Origin: a virus
Strand: one strand, 5' to 3'
DNA: 38,509 bases
Virus record (IMG/VR): IMGVR_UViG_3300033149_004340
Coordinates: 1 to 38,509 of that record
Numbering within the stretch: position 1 is the stretch's first letter; every line of letters starts with the position of its first letter. The position numbers and the translations under genes are program-made. Of this stretch, positions 7,543 to 16,938 are shown piece by piece. The notes beneath the pieces were generated by a model. The model ran no database searches. It was not told where the DNA came from and saw nothing but the letters and a program-made list of their open reading frames with translations.

Positions 7543-8265
7543 ATGGCTAGAGACGAAGAGCTTGAAATCATCGACCCGGAAGAGGAAGAACGTCCCGAAT
7601 ACGAGATCGATGACGAGGAAGCGGATGACCAAGAAACAGCAGCAGAGGAAGATGAGGACTCAGAAGCGGAAGAGACGGAGGAAGAGGGAGAAGACGACGA
7701 GGCCCACAATCTCCTAGAGGCTCTTCAAGAAGAGCGCCGCGCGCGCCAGGAGCTCCAACGTCAGGTTGACATCCTGGTGGCGGCGCAACAGCAGATGCCC
7801 GAGGATCTCGCATTGAAGCTCGACTTCGAGGACTTCGACGACGACGATCCTCCGACCGTTGCTCAAGTCAAGAAGGCTATCGAGTCTTCCCACGGACTGA
7901 ACCAACGGCTGGTGACCGATCTCGCGTATGCCATCGCCGAGATCGCGGCGTGGAACCGCCACGGCGGTTACGAGAACTATACCGAAGTCACGTCGGCTGT
8001 CTTCGAGCGAGCCAAGGCGGACGAAACCTTCCGTCGAGAGCTCTACTCTCAACCCGATCCTTTCGAGGCCGCGTGGAATTGGTCCGTCGCGGGCGGCAAG
8101 CCCAAAACGACCAAATCTGCCAAGGTCGCTAAGGCCAAAAAGCTTCCGAAGCGCGTAAAAGGCCGTCCGTCAAAGAGACCGGTCAAATCGCTTCGCAAAA
8201 TGACCGGCGAGGAATTCGCCAAGCTCTCCGATGAGGAGCAGGAAGCACTTCTGCTCGGAAACTGA
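7543..8265 (+). CDS. Scaffold-like capsid assembly protein
   Basis: This 240-aa protein sits between portal and major capsid genes, where scaffolds normally lie. The first 60 residues are extremely acidic (runs of Glu/Asp such as EEDEDSEAEETEEEGEDDE), followed by a coiled coil (about 60-90) and a strongly basic Lys/Arg-rich segment at about 185-220. A bipolar charge pattern and a basic C-terminal capsid-binding helix are typical of phage scaffolding proteins. CCGGAGGA precedes the ATG at 7543. Identification rests on composition and position, since scaffolds share little sequence. Confidence 0.75.
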   Translation: MARDEELEIIDPEEEERPEYEIDDEEADDQETAAEEDEDSEAEETEEEGEDDEAHNLLEALQEERRARQELQRQVDILVAAQQQMPEDLALKLDFEDFDDDDPPTVAQVKKAIESSHGLNQRLVTDLAYAIAEIAAWNRHGGYENYTEVTSAVFERAKADETFRRELYSQPDPFEAAWNWSVAGGKPKTTKSAKVAKAKKLPKRVKGRPSKRPVKSLRKMTGEEFAKLSDEEQEALLLGN

Positions 8266-8288
8266 CGTTAGCTCGGAGATCGTGACCA

Positions 8289-9329
8289 ATGGCTAAAATT
8301 TACGCCAACTCAGAACTGACCCCGACCCAATGGGCCTCCGCTACCTGGAAAGAGGCTCTGGACCGGGTGTTCTGGCGCCGCTTTATAGGCCGCGATGAGA
8401 TGTCTCCCATCGTGCAGCGGTCCGAGTTGAATGGCAAGCCGGGCGACACCATTACCTTCGGTTTCACGATGCAGCTCGATGGCGAGGGTGTAACCTCGGG
8501 ACAAACCCTTGAGGGTTCCGAGGACTCCTTCGATGAGTATGCCATGAGCATAACCATCGATGAACTTTGTAACGGTATACGCTTGGCCGGTCCGATGGAG
8601 GAGCAAAAACAGGCCGACAATCTCCGCTTGAAGGCCAAACAGCTTCTCCGCAACTGGTTCGCGCAGCGCCAGGATCAAATCATTTTCAACCAGATGTCGG
8701 CGGACACGACTGAGACCTTCGCCAACACACCCGTCGCTGTGGACTCGGACCACGTGCTCTATGGCGGCGATGCGACCGGCACCAGTGACATTACCGCCGG
8801 CGACACCTTCACCACGGAAGAGATAACCCGTCTGGTCTACCAGGCCCAGGCCATCTCTCCGGAGCTTCGCGCCGTCCGTATTGCCGGTGGTTGGGAAGGC
8901 TATTACATGGTCGTCCATCCGCGTTGCGCTTATACCCTCTGGCAAGACAGCGAGTGGGTAAGCGCACAACAGGCAGCCTACACCGGACGCGGCGAAGAGA
9001 TGCCCTTCTTCCGGCGCGACCTCTTCCTCCAAGGCTATTGGAAGAACGTTGCCGTTTACGAACACCGCAAGGTCCGCCTTGAGACCGATTGGGGGAGTGG
9101 CGGCACCACTACCGGCGCCATCAATCTCTTCTTCGGCGCCCAGGCCGGTGCTTACGTCGAAATCCAGAACCCCTGGTGGCGTGAGAAGACTTTCGACTTC
9201 GGTCGAGAAGTCGGTTTCGCCACCGGCGCTATCTGGGGCTTCAAGGTCTGCCGCTTCAACTCGAAGTATCTGGGCCTTATCCACTTGAAGACTGTCGCCG
9301 CTGCTCCGTCCGGTAGCGACCACGCGTAA
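8289..9329 (+). CDS. Major capsid protein (N4-gp56 family)
   Basis: This 346-aa protein forms the icosahedral shell. Residues 45-70 carry the family's GDTITFGFTMQLDGEGVTSG stretch, followed by LEGSEDSF and MSITIDELCNGIRLAGPMEE, characteristic of N4-gp56 major capsid proteins with the HK97 fold. The start is the ATG at 8289 with CGGAG upstream. It follows the scaffold by 23 bp and is followed closely by a 216-aa gene probably of the same head operon. Length fits the family. Confidence 0.93.
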   Translation: MAKIYANSELTPTQWASATWKEALDRVFWRRFIGRDEMSPIVQRSELNGKPGDTITFGFTMQLDGEGVTSGQTLEGSEDSFDEYAMSITIDELCNGIRLAGPMEEQKQADNLRLKAKQLLRNWFAQRQDQIIFNQMSADTTETFANTPVAVDSDHVLYGGDATGTSDITAGDTFTTEEITRLVYQAQAISPELRAVRIAGGWEGYYMVVHPRCAYTLWQDSEWVSAQQAAYTGRGEEMPFFRRDLFLQGYWKNVAVYEHRKVRLETDWGSGGTTTGAINLFFGAQAGAYVEIQNPWWREKTFDFGREVGFATGAIWGFKVCRFNSKYLGLIHLKTVAAAPSGSDHA

Positions 9330-9340
9330 GGGGGAATAAA

Positions 9341-9991
9341 ATGCCTTACAATTACGGTGCTCATAAGTACTGGTTCGAAGTGGTCGATGAGCGCGGCTAT
9401 CGGATAACTTCCGGTATCAAGGTGTATGTCTTCGACGCGAACACCCAGACTCTCTCGACCGTTTACTCGGATGAGTTCCTGACCTCTAAGGACAACCCCA
9501 TCAGTTCGTCTCAGTTCTCTACGGACGAGATGGTTGAGTTCTTCTCGACCGCCGCGTCTCACGACGTCCTGGTGGTCAACGAGGCCGAGGGCTTCTCCTT
9601 CAAATTCGAAGGCGTCACTCCTACGAAAGACCACCGGCTCATCATGCCGAAGATGGACTTCTCCAAACGGCGCTGGTTGAAGATCCCTTATGGCGGATCG
9701 AGCTACAGCGGCACGACCAACGTGGTCGCCGCCACTCGCATGATCCTCCATAACATCTTCGTCGAGCCGACCACGGCCACCGCCAACGCGCAGATCGTCG
9801 TAGGAACCGTCGGGGATACGGACGTATTCGCATCCTCGGTAGACGTCTCAGGAACCAACATTGTCTCGGCCACATCAGCGATCCAAGGCACGCCCATCAT
9901 TCGGAACGCCTCGGCGACCATCGCGGTCGTCTGCGCGGGAACCGAGAACATCGCCGGCAACGTGTGGATCGAGGTAAGCAAGCTCCCGTAG
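9341..9991 (+). CDS. Putative head accessory or decoration protein, 216 aa
   Basis: The ATG at 9341 follows GGGGGAA, 11 bp after the capsid gene. The N-terminal half looks like a beta-rich fold (HKYWFEVVDERGYRITSG, then IKVYVFDANTQ). The C-terminal half is Ala/Thr/Val-rich, low in charge and beta-prone. No catalytic motif, membrane segment or signal is seen. Immediately 3' of the major capsid gene, decoration, head-fibre or neck proteins are usual, but I do not recognise the family. Two GC-rich hairpins begin at its stop codon. Confidence 0.7.
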   Translation: MPYNYGAHKYWFEVVDERGYRITSGIKVYVFDANTQTLSTVYSDEFLTSKDNPISSSQFSTDEMVEFFSTAASHDVLVVNEAEGFSFKFEGVTPTKDHRLIMPKMDFSKRRWLKIPYGGSSYSGTTNVVAATRMILHNIFVEPTTATANAQIVVGTVGDTDVFASSVDVSGTNIVSATSAIQGTPIIRNASATIAVVCAGTENIAGNVWIEVSKLP

Positions 9992-10005
9992 GATCGGCCT
10001 ACGGG
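9985..10005 (+). terminator. Perfect 8-bp hairpin at the end of the capsid gene group
   Basis: CCCGTAGG (9985-9992) and CCTACGGG (9998-10005) form a perfect stem with the loop ATCGG. The stem contains the stop codon of the 216-aa gene. It is not followed by a T run but by CAGAACCCTCTCTCTC, so it may slow polymerase or protect the capsid mRNA 3' end rather than terminate fully. Confidence 0.55.
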
Positions 10006-10028
10006 CAGAACCCTCTCTCTCTTGGGTG

Positions 10029-10055
10029 TTGGGGGGTCTTGGGCAGGCCCCCCAA
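10029..10055 (+). terminator. Strong GC hairpin, putative terminator or mRNA stabiliser
   Basis: TTGGGGGG pairs with CCCCCCAA, extended inward by T-G and C-G pairs for a 10-bp stem with a 7-nt loop. TAAAA follows rather than a T tract. It lies in the 81-bp gap between the capsid accessory gene and the adaptor gene, 24 bp after another hairpin. Such paired hairpins after capsid genes often allow high capsid expression with reduced read-through. Confidence 0.6.
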
Positions 10056-10072
10056 TAAAATAGGCGGTTGCC

Positions 10073-10687
10073 GTGACGACCTTTAACGAAATCGATACGC
10101 AGGTCCAGGTGGCGTTCAAGCGCGACGACGTTGACTCGACCACGCGGCGCTTCTGGATCAACCAAGCCATCAAGCAGCTGGTCAGCGCCTACGATATCCG
10201 CGAGAGCCACGATGTCTATCGCGCTCAGCTGCCCTCAATCGGTATGTATTACGGCACCCTGCCGAATGACATAAAGACGGCCGACCGGATGATCCTCGAA
10301 TACTCGTCCACCGAACACAAAGACATGGGACCGCCTATCAAGGCCGACGAATTCCACGAGCGCTACCCCGACATCGCCAATCAGTCTACGAACTATCCCC
10401 GTATCTGGGCCATCGACGGAGATAAATTCTGGCTCTACCCCCCGACCGACGATACCTACTGGGTTCGACTAATCCTGACCCATTTCTTCGCTACTCTCGA
10501 TAACGGAGACTCGTTGCCGGCCGACTACCTGGAAGACCTTATTATCGCCCGATCCCTCGCCCTGTTATTCGCTCTCCGAGGCGAATCGGCCGAACAGCGA
10601 ATGCTTTGGGAGAGCGAGTTCGCTAGACTTGAATCGCAGTTCTTCGGCGGTCGTAATCCGCGTGCTGCATTCACGAGGTCTCGCTGA
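10073..10687 (+). CDS. Head-tail adaptor (gp6-like phage adaptor protein)
   Basis: This 204-aa protein begins with a GTG at 10073 just after the hairpins. The N-terminal helix (DVDSTTRRFWINQAIKQLVS), the tryptophan/tyrosine-rich middle (YPRIWAIDGDKFWLYPPTDD) and the C-terminal helical pair (YLEDLIIARSLALLFALRGE) match phage adaptor proteins that dock on the portal. It lies in the usual order after the capsid gene and overlaps the next gene (TGATG), so it is translationally coupled. Function by family resemblance and context. Confidence 0.8.
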   Translation: MTTFNEIDTQVQVAFKRDDVDSTTRRFWINQAIKQLVSAYDIRESHDVYRAQLPSIGMYYGTLPNDIKTADRMILEYSSTEHKDMGPPIKADEFHERYPDIANQSTNYPRIWAIDGDKFWLYPPTDDTYWVRLILTHFFATLDNGDSLPADYLEDLIIARSLALLFALRGESAEQRMLWESEFARLESQFFGGRNPRAAFTRSR

Positions 10688-12249
10688 TGCCGCTTAACAT
10701 GAATCAAGACTGGGGAATGGCCGCCCGTGACGGCCAAATGGTCTCCCTCCACCAACCGTTCGGCGCTCCTATCATTCTCCGGGGCGTCACGGCGGAGCCC
10801 CGAGAGGATGTGTCCGGTCCCGAGTTCACCGACGCGGCGACCAACGCCATCTTCGAAGGGGAGTGGTTTCGCCCCCGCGACGGTTACGGACTCATCGGGG
10901 CAGCACTATCGGCCACCCCTGTCGGTATGGTGTCCGTCTTCGCGGCCAACTCGACTACCGTTCAGAAAACTGCCGTCTGTTTCACGGCCTCGACCTGCGC
11001 CTTCTATAACTGGAACACCGGTTCTTGGGTTGAAACGGCCGCTGGCGCTACCACGTCCGCAGGACATTTACAGCCGCCGTCTGCGGCATACATGCATGGC
11101 AAAGGGCTCCTTGTCGCGTATCCGGCGACCAGCGTTCTTATCGCCACCAATATGCACGACGGCCTCGCGTTCGCCGATAGCACCAACGCCCCCAGGACCG
11201 GCATCATCCGCGCCTCCCACGGGTATGCCATTGCCTTCGGAGTCTATACCACAGACCCGTCCGGCTCCGGCATCGACCAGTATAACGAGCCCTCTACCCG
11301 CATCCAATGGTGCTCCCGAGGAGACCCATCTGATTGGTCGAATAACCAGTATTTTGAGTTCATGGACGACGGCGGCGGTATCCTGGGTGCGGAGCTTCTG
11401 CCGGACCTGACCTACACCGTCCTGCGACAGAACGCCATCTCTATATTCGGTTACGTCGGCGGCAGGGACGAATGGGCCTATCAGACGCCCGTCAGGGATG
11501 TCGGCGGCTCTTCGTATCGTGCCCAGGCTATGACCCCTTACGGACTCTTCTTCATCAGCAGCGACTTCCGCCTGTATCGCTACGGCGGCGGCGCCGAGGT
11601 CGAGGAATTCGGCAAGGAGATAATCCAGCAGATACGCGATCAACACAACTCGACCTATTTCATGCGGATTACGCTGGCATACGACCCCGACGATGACGCT
11701 CTGTATATCCACGTCCCTTGCGCCACTTCCGGGGATGCTCTCGGGATACCCGACCGCTGGTGGAGATTCGGTTTCCGTTACGGAAGCTGGTCGCGCGGGG
11801 CCTGGAACCATGCCGCCTATGCCTTTGGACCGGAGATATTCGCCGGCGGTATTGGCGACGTTCCTTTGCGCGGGGCCGCTTTCGCGGCCGCGACATCGCA
11901 CGAGGTCTACCGTTGCGACGACGGTTATACCGACGACCACGGCGACGACTTTACCATGACTGTCCAGACCGGCTGGTTCATCGTCCCGTATACCGAGCCC
12001 GCTTGGAAGGCCCTCGATGTCGAATGTCGCGGCGGGACCATTACGGCCTATGTAACCAAAGACGGGACGAGCTTTACCGGAACGCAGAATATCGTCCCAT
12101 CCAGTGCGACGTTCTTTGATCGCAAGACGTTTACCTATTACGATACCAGCGAGAGAGCGCGGTTCAAATTCGTCCAGACGGTAGATGCGAACCGGGCTTG
12201 TAAGGTCCGCATGATCATACCGTGGCTGACTGAGAGCGGAAACAGGTAA
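10687..12249 (+). CDS. Beta-propeller-like tail hub / stabilisation protein, copy A
   Basis: This 520-aa beta-rich protein contains RIQWCSRGDPSDWS, IFGYVGGRDEWAYQTPV, MTPYGLFFISS, GGAEVEEFGKEI and LAYDPDDDALYIHV. These look like the repeated blades found in podoviral stabilisation and tail-tube proteins (P22 gp10 type). No signal peptide or enzyme motif is seen. It overlaps the preceding adaptor and the following paralogue by single bases (TGATG, TAATG), so all three are translated as one block. The role, plugging the portal and forming the short tail, is inferred from fold and position. Confidence 0.7.
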   Translation: MPLNMNQDWGMAARDGQMVSLHQPFGAPIILRGVTAEPREDVSGPEFTDAATNAIFEGEWFRPRDGYGLIGAALSATPVGMVSVFAANSTTVQKTAVCFTASTCAFYNWNTGSWVETAAGATTSAGHLQPPSAAYMHGKGLLVAYPATSVLIATNMHDGLAFADSTNAPRTGIIRASHGYAIAFGVYTTDPSGSGIDQYNEPSTRIQWCSRGDPSDWSNNQYFEFMDDGGGILGAELLPDLTYTVLRQNAISIFGYVGGRDEWAYQTPVRDVGGSSYRAQAMTPYGLFFISSDFRLYRYGGGAEVEEFGKEIIQQIRDQHNSTYFMRITLAYDPDDDALYIHVPCATSGDALGIPDRWWRFGFRYGSWSRGAWNHAAYAFGPEIFAGGIGDVPLRGAAFAAATSHEVYRCDDGYTDDHGDDFTMTVQTGWFIVPYTEPAWKALDVECRGGTITAYVTKDGTSFTGTQNIVPSSATFFDRKTFTYYDTSERARFKFVQTVDANRACKVRMIIPWLTESGNR

Positions 12250-13862
12250 TGGATAAGGTTACTCGAACTTGGGGATTGTATAGCCGAGGCGAAGGCTTAC
12301 AAGAGACGCATGTCCCATTTGGTGAACCGATAAGGCCCAAGACATTCAAACCTGGGTGGCCGGGATCAACAATCCACCTTGGTCCTGATATATCGGATGG
12401 GTCTACCGAAGATACCTACATCGAGAATGGCTATGCCGAGATGCGGGCTGGCTATACGGACTTCTATGATACGTCCGGCTACCATCCTATCTTCATTACC
12501 CAAGGTTTCGGATTCTGGGACGGAACCAAGCGTGGTCCTCATGCATATGTCTTTGCCGCCTCTCCTTCGACAGACGACGGCATCATTTACGCGATGCGGG
12601 ACACGTCTTCATGGTCGAGTGCTATCGCCATGCCTAACGCTGCCGGTTACGGATTCACGACCGCCTTCTGGGACGGCGCTTCGAATAAGAGTGTCTTGAT
12701 TGGAAACGGTGCGACAATGCTCTACCATTGGCCGAATACCGGAGGCGTTGACGCTGTTCAATCTACGGGGACGGTCGGCGGGTTCCTGGTCGGCGTCGCG
12801 GAGAACTATGCTCTCCTCTTCGGAACCGTCTCCAAGGGCGCGACCGCCTTCCGATATTCGGATAACAAGAAGATCCAATGGTGCGCTGCCGGAGACGTCA
12901 CAGATTGGGACAACGGCGGTAATCTCTCTATGACCGATGGTCTCGGTCCGTGCCTCAATATCTGGCCGAGTCAGAATTATTTCTACGTCTATCGCGGTCA
13001 AGGTGTGAATCGTGTCTACTATGTCGGTGGCGTTGACGAGTGGACCTATGAGACCATCACTACAGACTTCGGGATGTTTCATCGAGACTCGCTCCGCTCG
13101 TCTTCGGCCGGATGCCGCACACCCTATGGCTATGTGTTTTTTACCAATACGGCTGATATTATGCTCCATCGAGGGGGTTCCGAGTTCATCTCCCTTGGGA
13201 AGGATATTGGGGAACTTCTAAATTCCTATCTCACATATGGCATTCCCGATGTTTCGATGGCTTATGATCCATCTACTGATCGTCTTTATATCTGGTATAG
13301 GACAGGGGCACTGACAGGAAAATTTTTCAGTTATCACTTCGCTTCTAGATCGTGGTCCATTCAGATAGAGTTTCACGATGTCGAGGCTATCGGTGGCATA
13401 AGCAAAGATGTCTCGCAAAGCTACCACGGTCTCTGGCTCGGGAATATGACAAGAGATGATTGGAGCAACACGTTCCGCTTAAAGTATGTGAACCGTGATA
13501 GTACAGGAGCGAGAGATGCCTATGCCAGCGGAGGAAAGACAACGACGCCGACCTTTTCGACGGGATGGTGGAAGTCCATAAAGAAGGAGCGATGGGTTGG
13601 TGTCTCATTTCGGATCACGGCGGATACCAATTATCAGGACGGCCTCAAAATCTACTATCGCATAGATGATGGTAGCTGGTCGGGGGGATCGAGCGGTATC
13701 AGCATCCCCACTACCTGGACCGACGTGATGTATGTATTCGGTGACGGTCCAGTGTCGAACTTCAACGATATAATCTCCGAAAAAATACAGTTCGCTTTTT
13801 CACACGATCAGGCCATTGGTCGCGTTTGGATAACCGATATTCAACCTTGGGTAGCCAGATGA
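12249..13862 (+). CDS. Beta-propeller-like tail hub protein, copy B (paralogue of copy A)
   Basis: This 537-aa protein shares the motif series of the preceding gene in the same order: KIQWCAAGDVTDWD, YYVGGVDEWTYETI, RTPYGYVFFTNTAD, GGSEFISLGKDI and MAYDPSTDRLYIWY. The two must be diverged tandem duplicates. Codon use is visibly less GC-biased than in copy A (many TAT, GAT, ATA and AAT codons), so copy B may have come from a related phage rather than a local duplication. Start overlaps the copy A stop (TAATG), and its own stop overlaps the next start (ATGA). Confidence 0.7.
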   Translation: MDKVTRTWGLYSRGEGLQETHVPFGEPIRPKTFKPGWPGSTIHLGPDISDGSTEDTYIENGYAEMRAGYTDFYDTSGYHPIFITQGFGFWDGTKRGPHAYVFAASPSTDDGIIYAMRDTSSWSSAIAMPNAAGYGFTTAFWDGASNKSVLIGNGATMLYHWPNTGGVDAVQSTGTVGGFLVGVAENYALLFGTVSKGATAFRYSDNKKIQWCAAGDVTDWDNGGNLSMTDGLGPCLNIWPSQNYFYVYRGQGVNRVYYVGGVDEWTYETITTDFGMFHRDSLRSSSAGCRTPYGYVFFTNTADIMLHRGGSEFISLGKDIGELLNSYLTYGIPDVSMAYDPSTDRLYIWYRTGALTGKFFSYHFASRSWSIQIEFHDVEAIGGISKDVSQSYHGLWLGNMTRDDWSNTFRLKYVNRDSTGARDAYASGGKTTTPTFSTGWWKSIKKERWVGVSFRITADTNYQDGLKIYYRIDDGSWSGGSSGISIPTTWTDVMYVFGDGPVSNFNDIISEKIQFAFSHDQAIGRVWITDIQPWVAR

Positions 13863-14104
13863 GTAAATTCCCAAAACCTGTGTCCGCTCCACCGGGAAAG
13901 ATCGACCCCGATCTTCATAGGTATATTGAAGAAGTCGCTCGTTCTGTCGTTATCCTATCCGGGCTCTCAAAAGGCCCTATTGTATCCTCAGTTCCAACGA
14001 CCGACGAAATTGACGAGGGTGAAATACAATTCTACGAAAGCGGCTCGACTCGCCGTCTCTATACGAAAATCAACGGCAGCGTCCGTTATGTAAATCTAAC
14101 ATAG
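13859..14104 (+). CDS. Small phage structural-region protein, 81 aa
   Basis: The ATG at 13859 overlaps the stop of the preceding gene (ATGA). An upstream in-frame ATG inside that gene was rejected. The C-terminal half (TTDEIDEGEIQFYESG, then a STRRLYTKINGSVRYV segment) is a pattern I have seen in small phage tail-region proteins, where beta strands of the RLYVKINGxLRYV kind recur. It is soluble and lacks cysteines. It probably belongs to the tail or adsorption apparatus, but the role is unknown. Confidence 0.65.
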   Translation: MSKFPKPVSAPPGKIDPDLHRYIEEVARSVVILSGLSKGPIVSSVPTTDEIDEGEIQFYESGSTRRLYTKINGSVRYVNLT

Positions 14105-14114
14105 TAGGTGAAAA

Positions 14115-15359
14115 ATGCCTCGCTTAACTCCAAGACAGATAGCAGAAGCGACTCAGAGAGTTAGGGCTTTCAATCGGACGCCTCCGCCAGGGGTGCGCCA
14201 AGAGCCCGTCGAATACGCGCGAAGATCCTCCGGCGTTGGTGGGGCTTTCGGCTCCATCACTCCGGGTCGGCTGGATATCCCTCAAAGCAACCGTCTTGGG
14301 CCGATCTGGGGGTCTCCCAGTAGGCTCGGTGTTTTTGGTAGACAGAGCTCACGATTCTCGACAAAGCCCGGAGTCAGCGGTTCCCGCAATGTCGGCCGGA
14401 CCATACAGCAAATCGCCGCCGCTATCCCGTCCGGCTCGTCCAAGCCGACGGTCGGCAGCATACCTATTACCTATACCAACATTCCCTCTGTTCCCACTCT
14501 TTCTGGAAACCAGAGTGCCAAGCTGAACAAGCTGCTCGGATATCTCAGCGGACAGCTTACTTTCGGCGGCGGCGCTTTCACAGCGGGAACACATCTATAC
14601 GACAACCCTGCGTTGTATGCCGGTTACGAGGCAGCCAAAGGTGCGGCCGGCGGTCCTCAATACGCGCCCGGTGTCGATACCGCTCTACAGACCTTGCTCT
14701 CCGGTGGAGGCGCGCAGTATGCGCCCGGTGTTCAGGATACCCTTTCCCGCCTAATGTCCGGCCAATCCGCCTATACAGCCTCTCCCCAGGAAGATATCCG
14801 GATGTTCCAGGAGAGCTTCGTGCCGGGCGCTCGACAGGCGTTCGAAGACGTGGTAGGAAGCGTCCTGCAATCTCGCGGCCGTAATCTCTTCGGCTCAGGA
14901 ACCGAGCGCATCCTTGGACGCGCCGGCCAAGACTTCTCCAACGCCATCGCCAGCCAATTGTCCGGCATCTTCCAAGCGGGAAGAGAACGCGAACTCCAAG
15001 GCGCCCTCGCCGGCCAACAGACGGCCCTCGGCGCTCTCGGCCAAGGCGTAGCGATGGGAGGCCAGAGTCTCCAAGGACTTCTCGGCGGCCTCGGTATCGG
15101 TGCCCAGATGGGACAGGCCGGCGGACAACAGGCTCTAAACGCGGCCCAGATACTCTCGTCCCTCGGTCTCGGTCAGGCCGGCCTTGGTCAATCCGGCCTC
15201 GCAACCCTGATAAGCGGCTTGACCGGCGCCATCGAAATACCGACCAGCCGCCCCGGCGACGTAGCCCCCGCGAATTACCCCTACGTCATTCCCGGACAAC
15301 AGAACGTTGGTCAAGTTATCAGCGGTCTCCTCCCGGCCCTGACGTCCCTGTTCCGTTAG
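14115..15359 (+). CDS. Putative internal virion / DNA-ejection protein, 414 aa
   Basis: The N-terminal 150 residues are Arg/Pro/Ser-rich and disordered-looking. From about 185 come two copies of a QYAPGVxxxLxxLLSG unit (185-230), then a long Gly/Gln/Ala/Leu-rich helical region (about 250-370). No metal-binding or catalytic motif is seen. The next two genes are also coiled-coil and giant helical proteins. In podoviruses, three consecutive proteins after the tail genes are often internal or ejection proteins delivered into the host with the DNA. The start ATG at 14115 follows GTAGGTG. Confidence 0.6.
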   Translation: MPRLTPRQIAEATQRVRAFNRTPPPGVRQEPVEYARRSSGVGGAFGSITPGRLDIPQSNRLGPIWGSPSRLGVFGRQSSRFSTKPGVSGSRNVGRTIQQIAAAIPSGSSKPTVGSIPITYTNIPSVPTLSGNQSAKLNKLLGYLSGQLTFGGGAFTAGTHLYDNPALYAGYEAAKGAAGGPQYAPGVDTALQTLLSGGGAQYAPGVQDTLSRLMSGQSAYTASPQEDIRMFQESFVPGARQAFEDVVGSVLQSRGRNLFGSGTERILGRAGQDFSNAIASQLSGIFQAGRERELQGALAGQQTALGALGQGVAMGGQSLQGLLGGLGIGAQMGQAGGQQALNAAQILSSLGLGQAGLGQSGLATLISGLTGAIEIPTSRPGDVAPANYPYVIPGQQNVGQVISGLLPALTSLFR

Positions 15360-15369
15360 GAGATGAAAG

Positions 15370-16938
15370 ATGCCCGTATCAGGACAAGTCCCATTGACCG
15401 TTCTTCCGGCTCCCCAACAAGTCGGGGTGCAGGTGCTCGGTCCTCTTCTCTCGGCCCTGACGAGCGCCGAAGAGCTGAAAATCCGCCGCGAAGAGAACAG
15501 GAATCGCCTGTTGATCAACCTGCGCCAGCTGTCCCTGCAAGAGCAGCAACTTAGACAACAGCGTGAGGCAGCCGAGGCTAAGCAAGCCGAAGCGACGGCG
15601 GCCCGTAAGGAAAAGACGGCCGCGACGCAGCGCCAGCTTGATCTGCTACAGGAAAACATCCTCCAAGAGACCCGCGAGAAGGACCGTGCCAGTCAGCGCA
15701 AGACCTTCGAGACCATCGTAAGCACACTGGCGCAACTCCCTGGTGCCGGGGCCGATATCGACATGGACCAAGTGAATGACCTTGGGAAGCGTCTGGGCTT
15801 TCCGGAAGGGTTCGCGCCGGGCATCATGGAGACCGCCGGCAAGGGAGCGGCCCAGAAACAGGCGGCGGAGAGAGCTAAGTTCCAGTTCCAAATTAACAAA
15901 GAAGCGCACGACCAGATGATGGAAGAAGCGCGGCTCTCTTTGGACCGCGCCGAATATGAGGCCGACACAGCGTATCGCTCGGCCGATTTAGCGGTAAGAC
16001 AGCGGGGCAACCAGATGAAGAGCATCGCGTCTCTGCTCCGCGTCTCGTCGGACCTTGCCGAAAGTGCGGCGGAACGACTGAATACTTTAGGACTGAGCAA
16101 AGAGGAGAAGAAAGCGGCCAAAGAGCAATATGACCGCGCTATGGGGGACTTACAGAACCACATGGACTTGCTCCGGCAGATGTCCTTGGGAGCCGTGCCC
16201 CAGGTCGGCGCCGAAGCCGCCGGCGAGGTCGGCGCGCCCGGTCAGGTCGATGCCACGCGTTCCCCGGTGGTAGAGGCCCAGAGACGTCTCTTGGAAGCGG
16301 GCGCGAGCGGAGCCGAGATACTGACTTCGACCTCTCGACGGCCGACGAGGATCCGTGCTCTCGTGGGAGATATAAGGGAGACGACCCGATTTCCTGGGGA
16401 TCCCATCCAAGGAATTCCCTATGAGAAACGTGTCGAGACAATGGAAGGAGCCATCCTAACCAATGTGCCTAGTTACGAAGGAGCCCCCTTGGTTTCGACT
16501 GGTCATGGATTCCTACGGGAGCCTCCCCCGGCGGAACAGCCGGCTCCTTCCGAGAAGGCCGAAAGAGAAGGTAGGCCGGATCTCCGCGCGCGCGTGGAAG
16601 AGGCCGCACGCCGCCCAGAGGCCGCCGAGACAGCGCGCCGGAGCGAGGAACTGCGTAAGGGTATAGCCGATATAAGGGCAGCGGAGACCCAGACGACTGA
16701 CGAACACCTTTACGCTCTTCGAGACATGAAAACCGGCTTGGCGAGCAAAGATATGGACACCGTTCTCGGCGCCGCCCCGATGGTCAAGCAACTCATCAAT
16801 AACTGGCGCGCCCGTGGTCTGAACCCGGCACAAACGGTCGAGTTAAAGCGTCTCTTCAAGATGCTGGTCGATGCTGGTGCGGCATACGGACCTGATCTCT
16901 TCGACGCGGCCACGTGGGACTTTTTGGCGGGACTGTAA
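15370..16938 (+). CDS. Coiled-coil internal virion protein, 522 aa
   Basis: Residues about 33-115 form a long Gln/Glu/Arg-rich coiled coil (for example RQLSLQEQQLRQQREAAEAK). A second helical stretch covers about 170-260. The rest is charged and Ala-rich, with a Pro/Glu linker near 385-420. There are no cysteine pairs, signal peptides or membrane helices. TAGGAG overlaps the upstream stop and precedes the ATG at 15370. The 1634-aa gene follows at once (TAAATG). Position and composition suggest an ejection-apparatus protein; function is not proven. Confidence 0.6.
   Translation: MPVSGQVPLTVLPAPQQVGVQVLGPLLSALTSAEELKIRREENRNRLLINLRQLSLQEQQLRQQREAAEAKQAEATAARKEKTAATQRQLDLLQENILQETREKDRASQRKTFETIVSTLAQLPGAGADIDMDQVNDLGKRLGFPEGFAPGIMETAGKGAAQKQAAERAKFQFQINKEAHDQMMEEARLSLDRAEYEADTAYRSADLAVRQRGNQMKSIASLLRVSSDLAESAAERLNTLGLSKEEKKAAKEQYDRAMGDLQNHMDLLRQMSLGAVPQVGAEAAGEVGAPGQVDATRSPVVEAQRRLLEAGASGAEILTSTSRRPTRIRALVGDIRETTRFPGDPIQGIPYEKRVETMEGAILTNVPSYEGAPLVSTGHGFLREPPPAEQPAPSEKAEREGRPDLRARVEEAARRPEAAETARRSEELRKGIADIRAAETQTTDEHLYALRDMKTGLASKDMDTVLGAAPMVKQLINNWRARGLNPAQTVELKRLFKMLVDAGAAYGPDLFDAATWDFLAGL

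Noticed and set aside
8310-9323. 337-aa minus-strand frame over the major capsid gene
   Set aside because: It is a shadow of the capsid gene, whose family match is clear.
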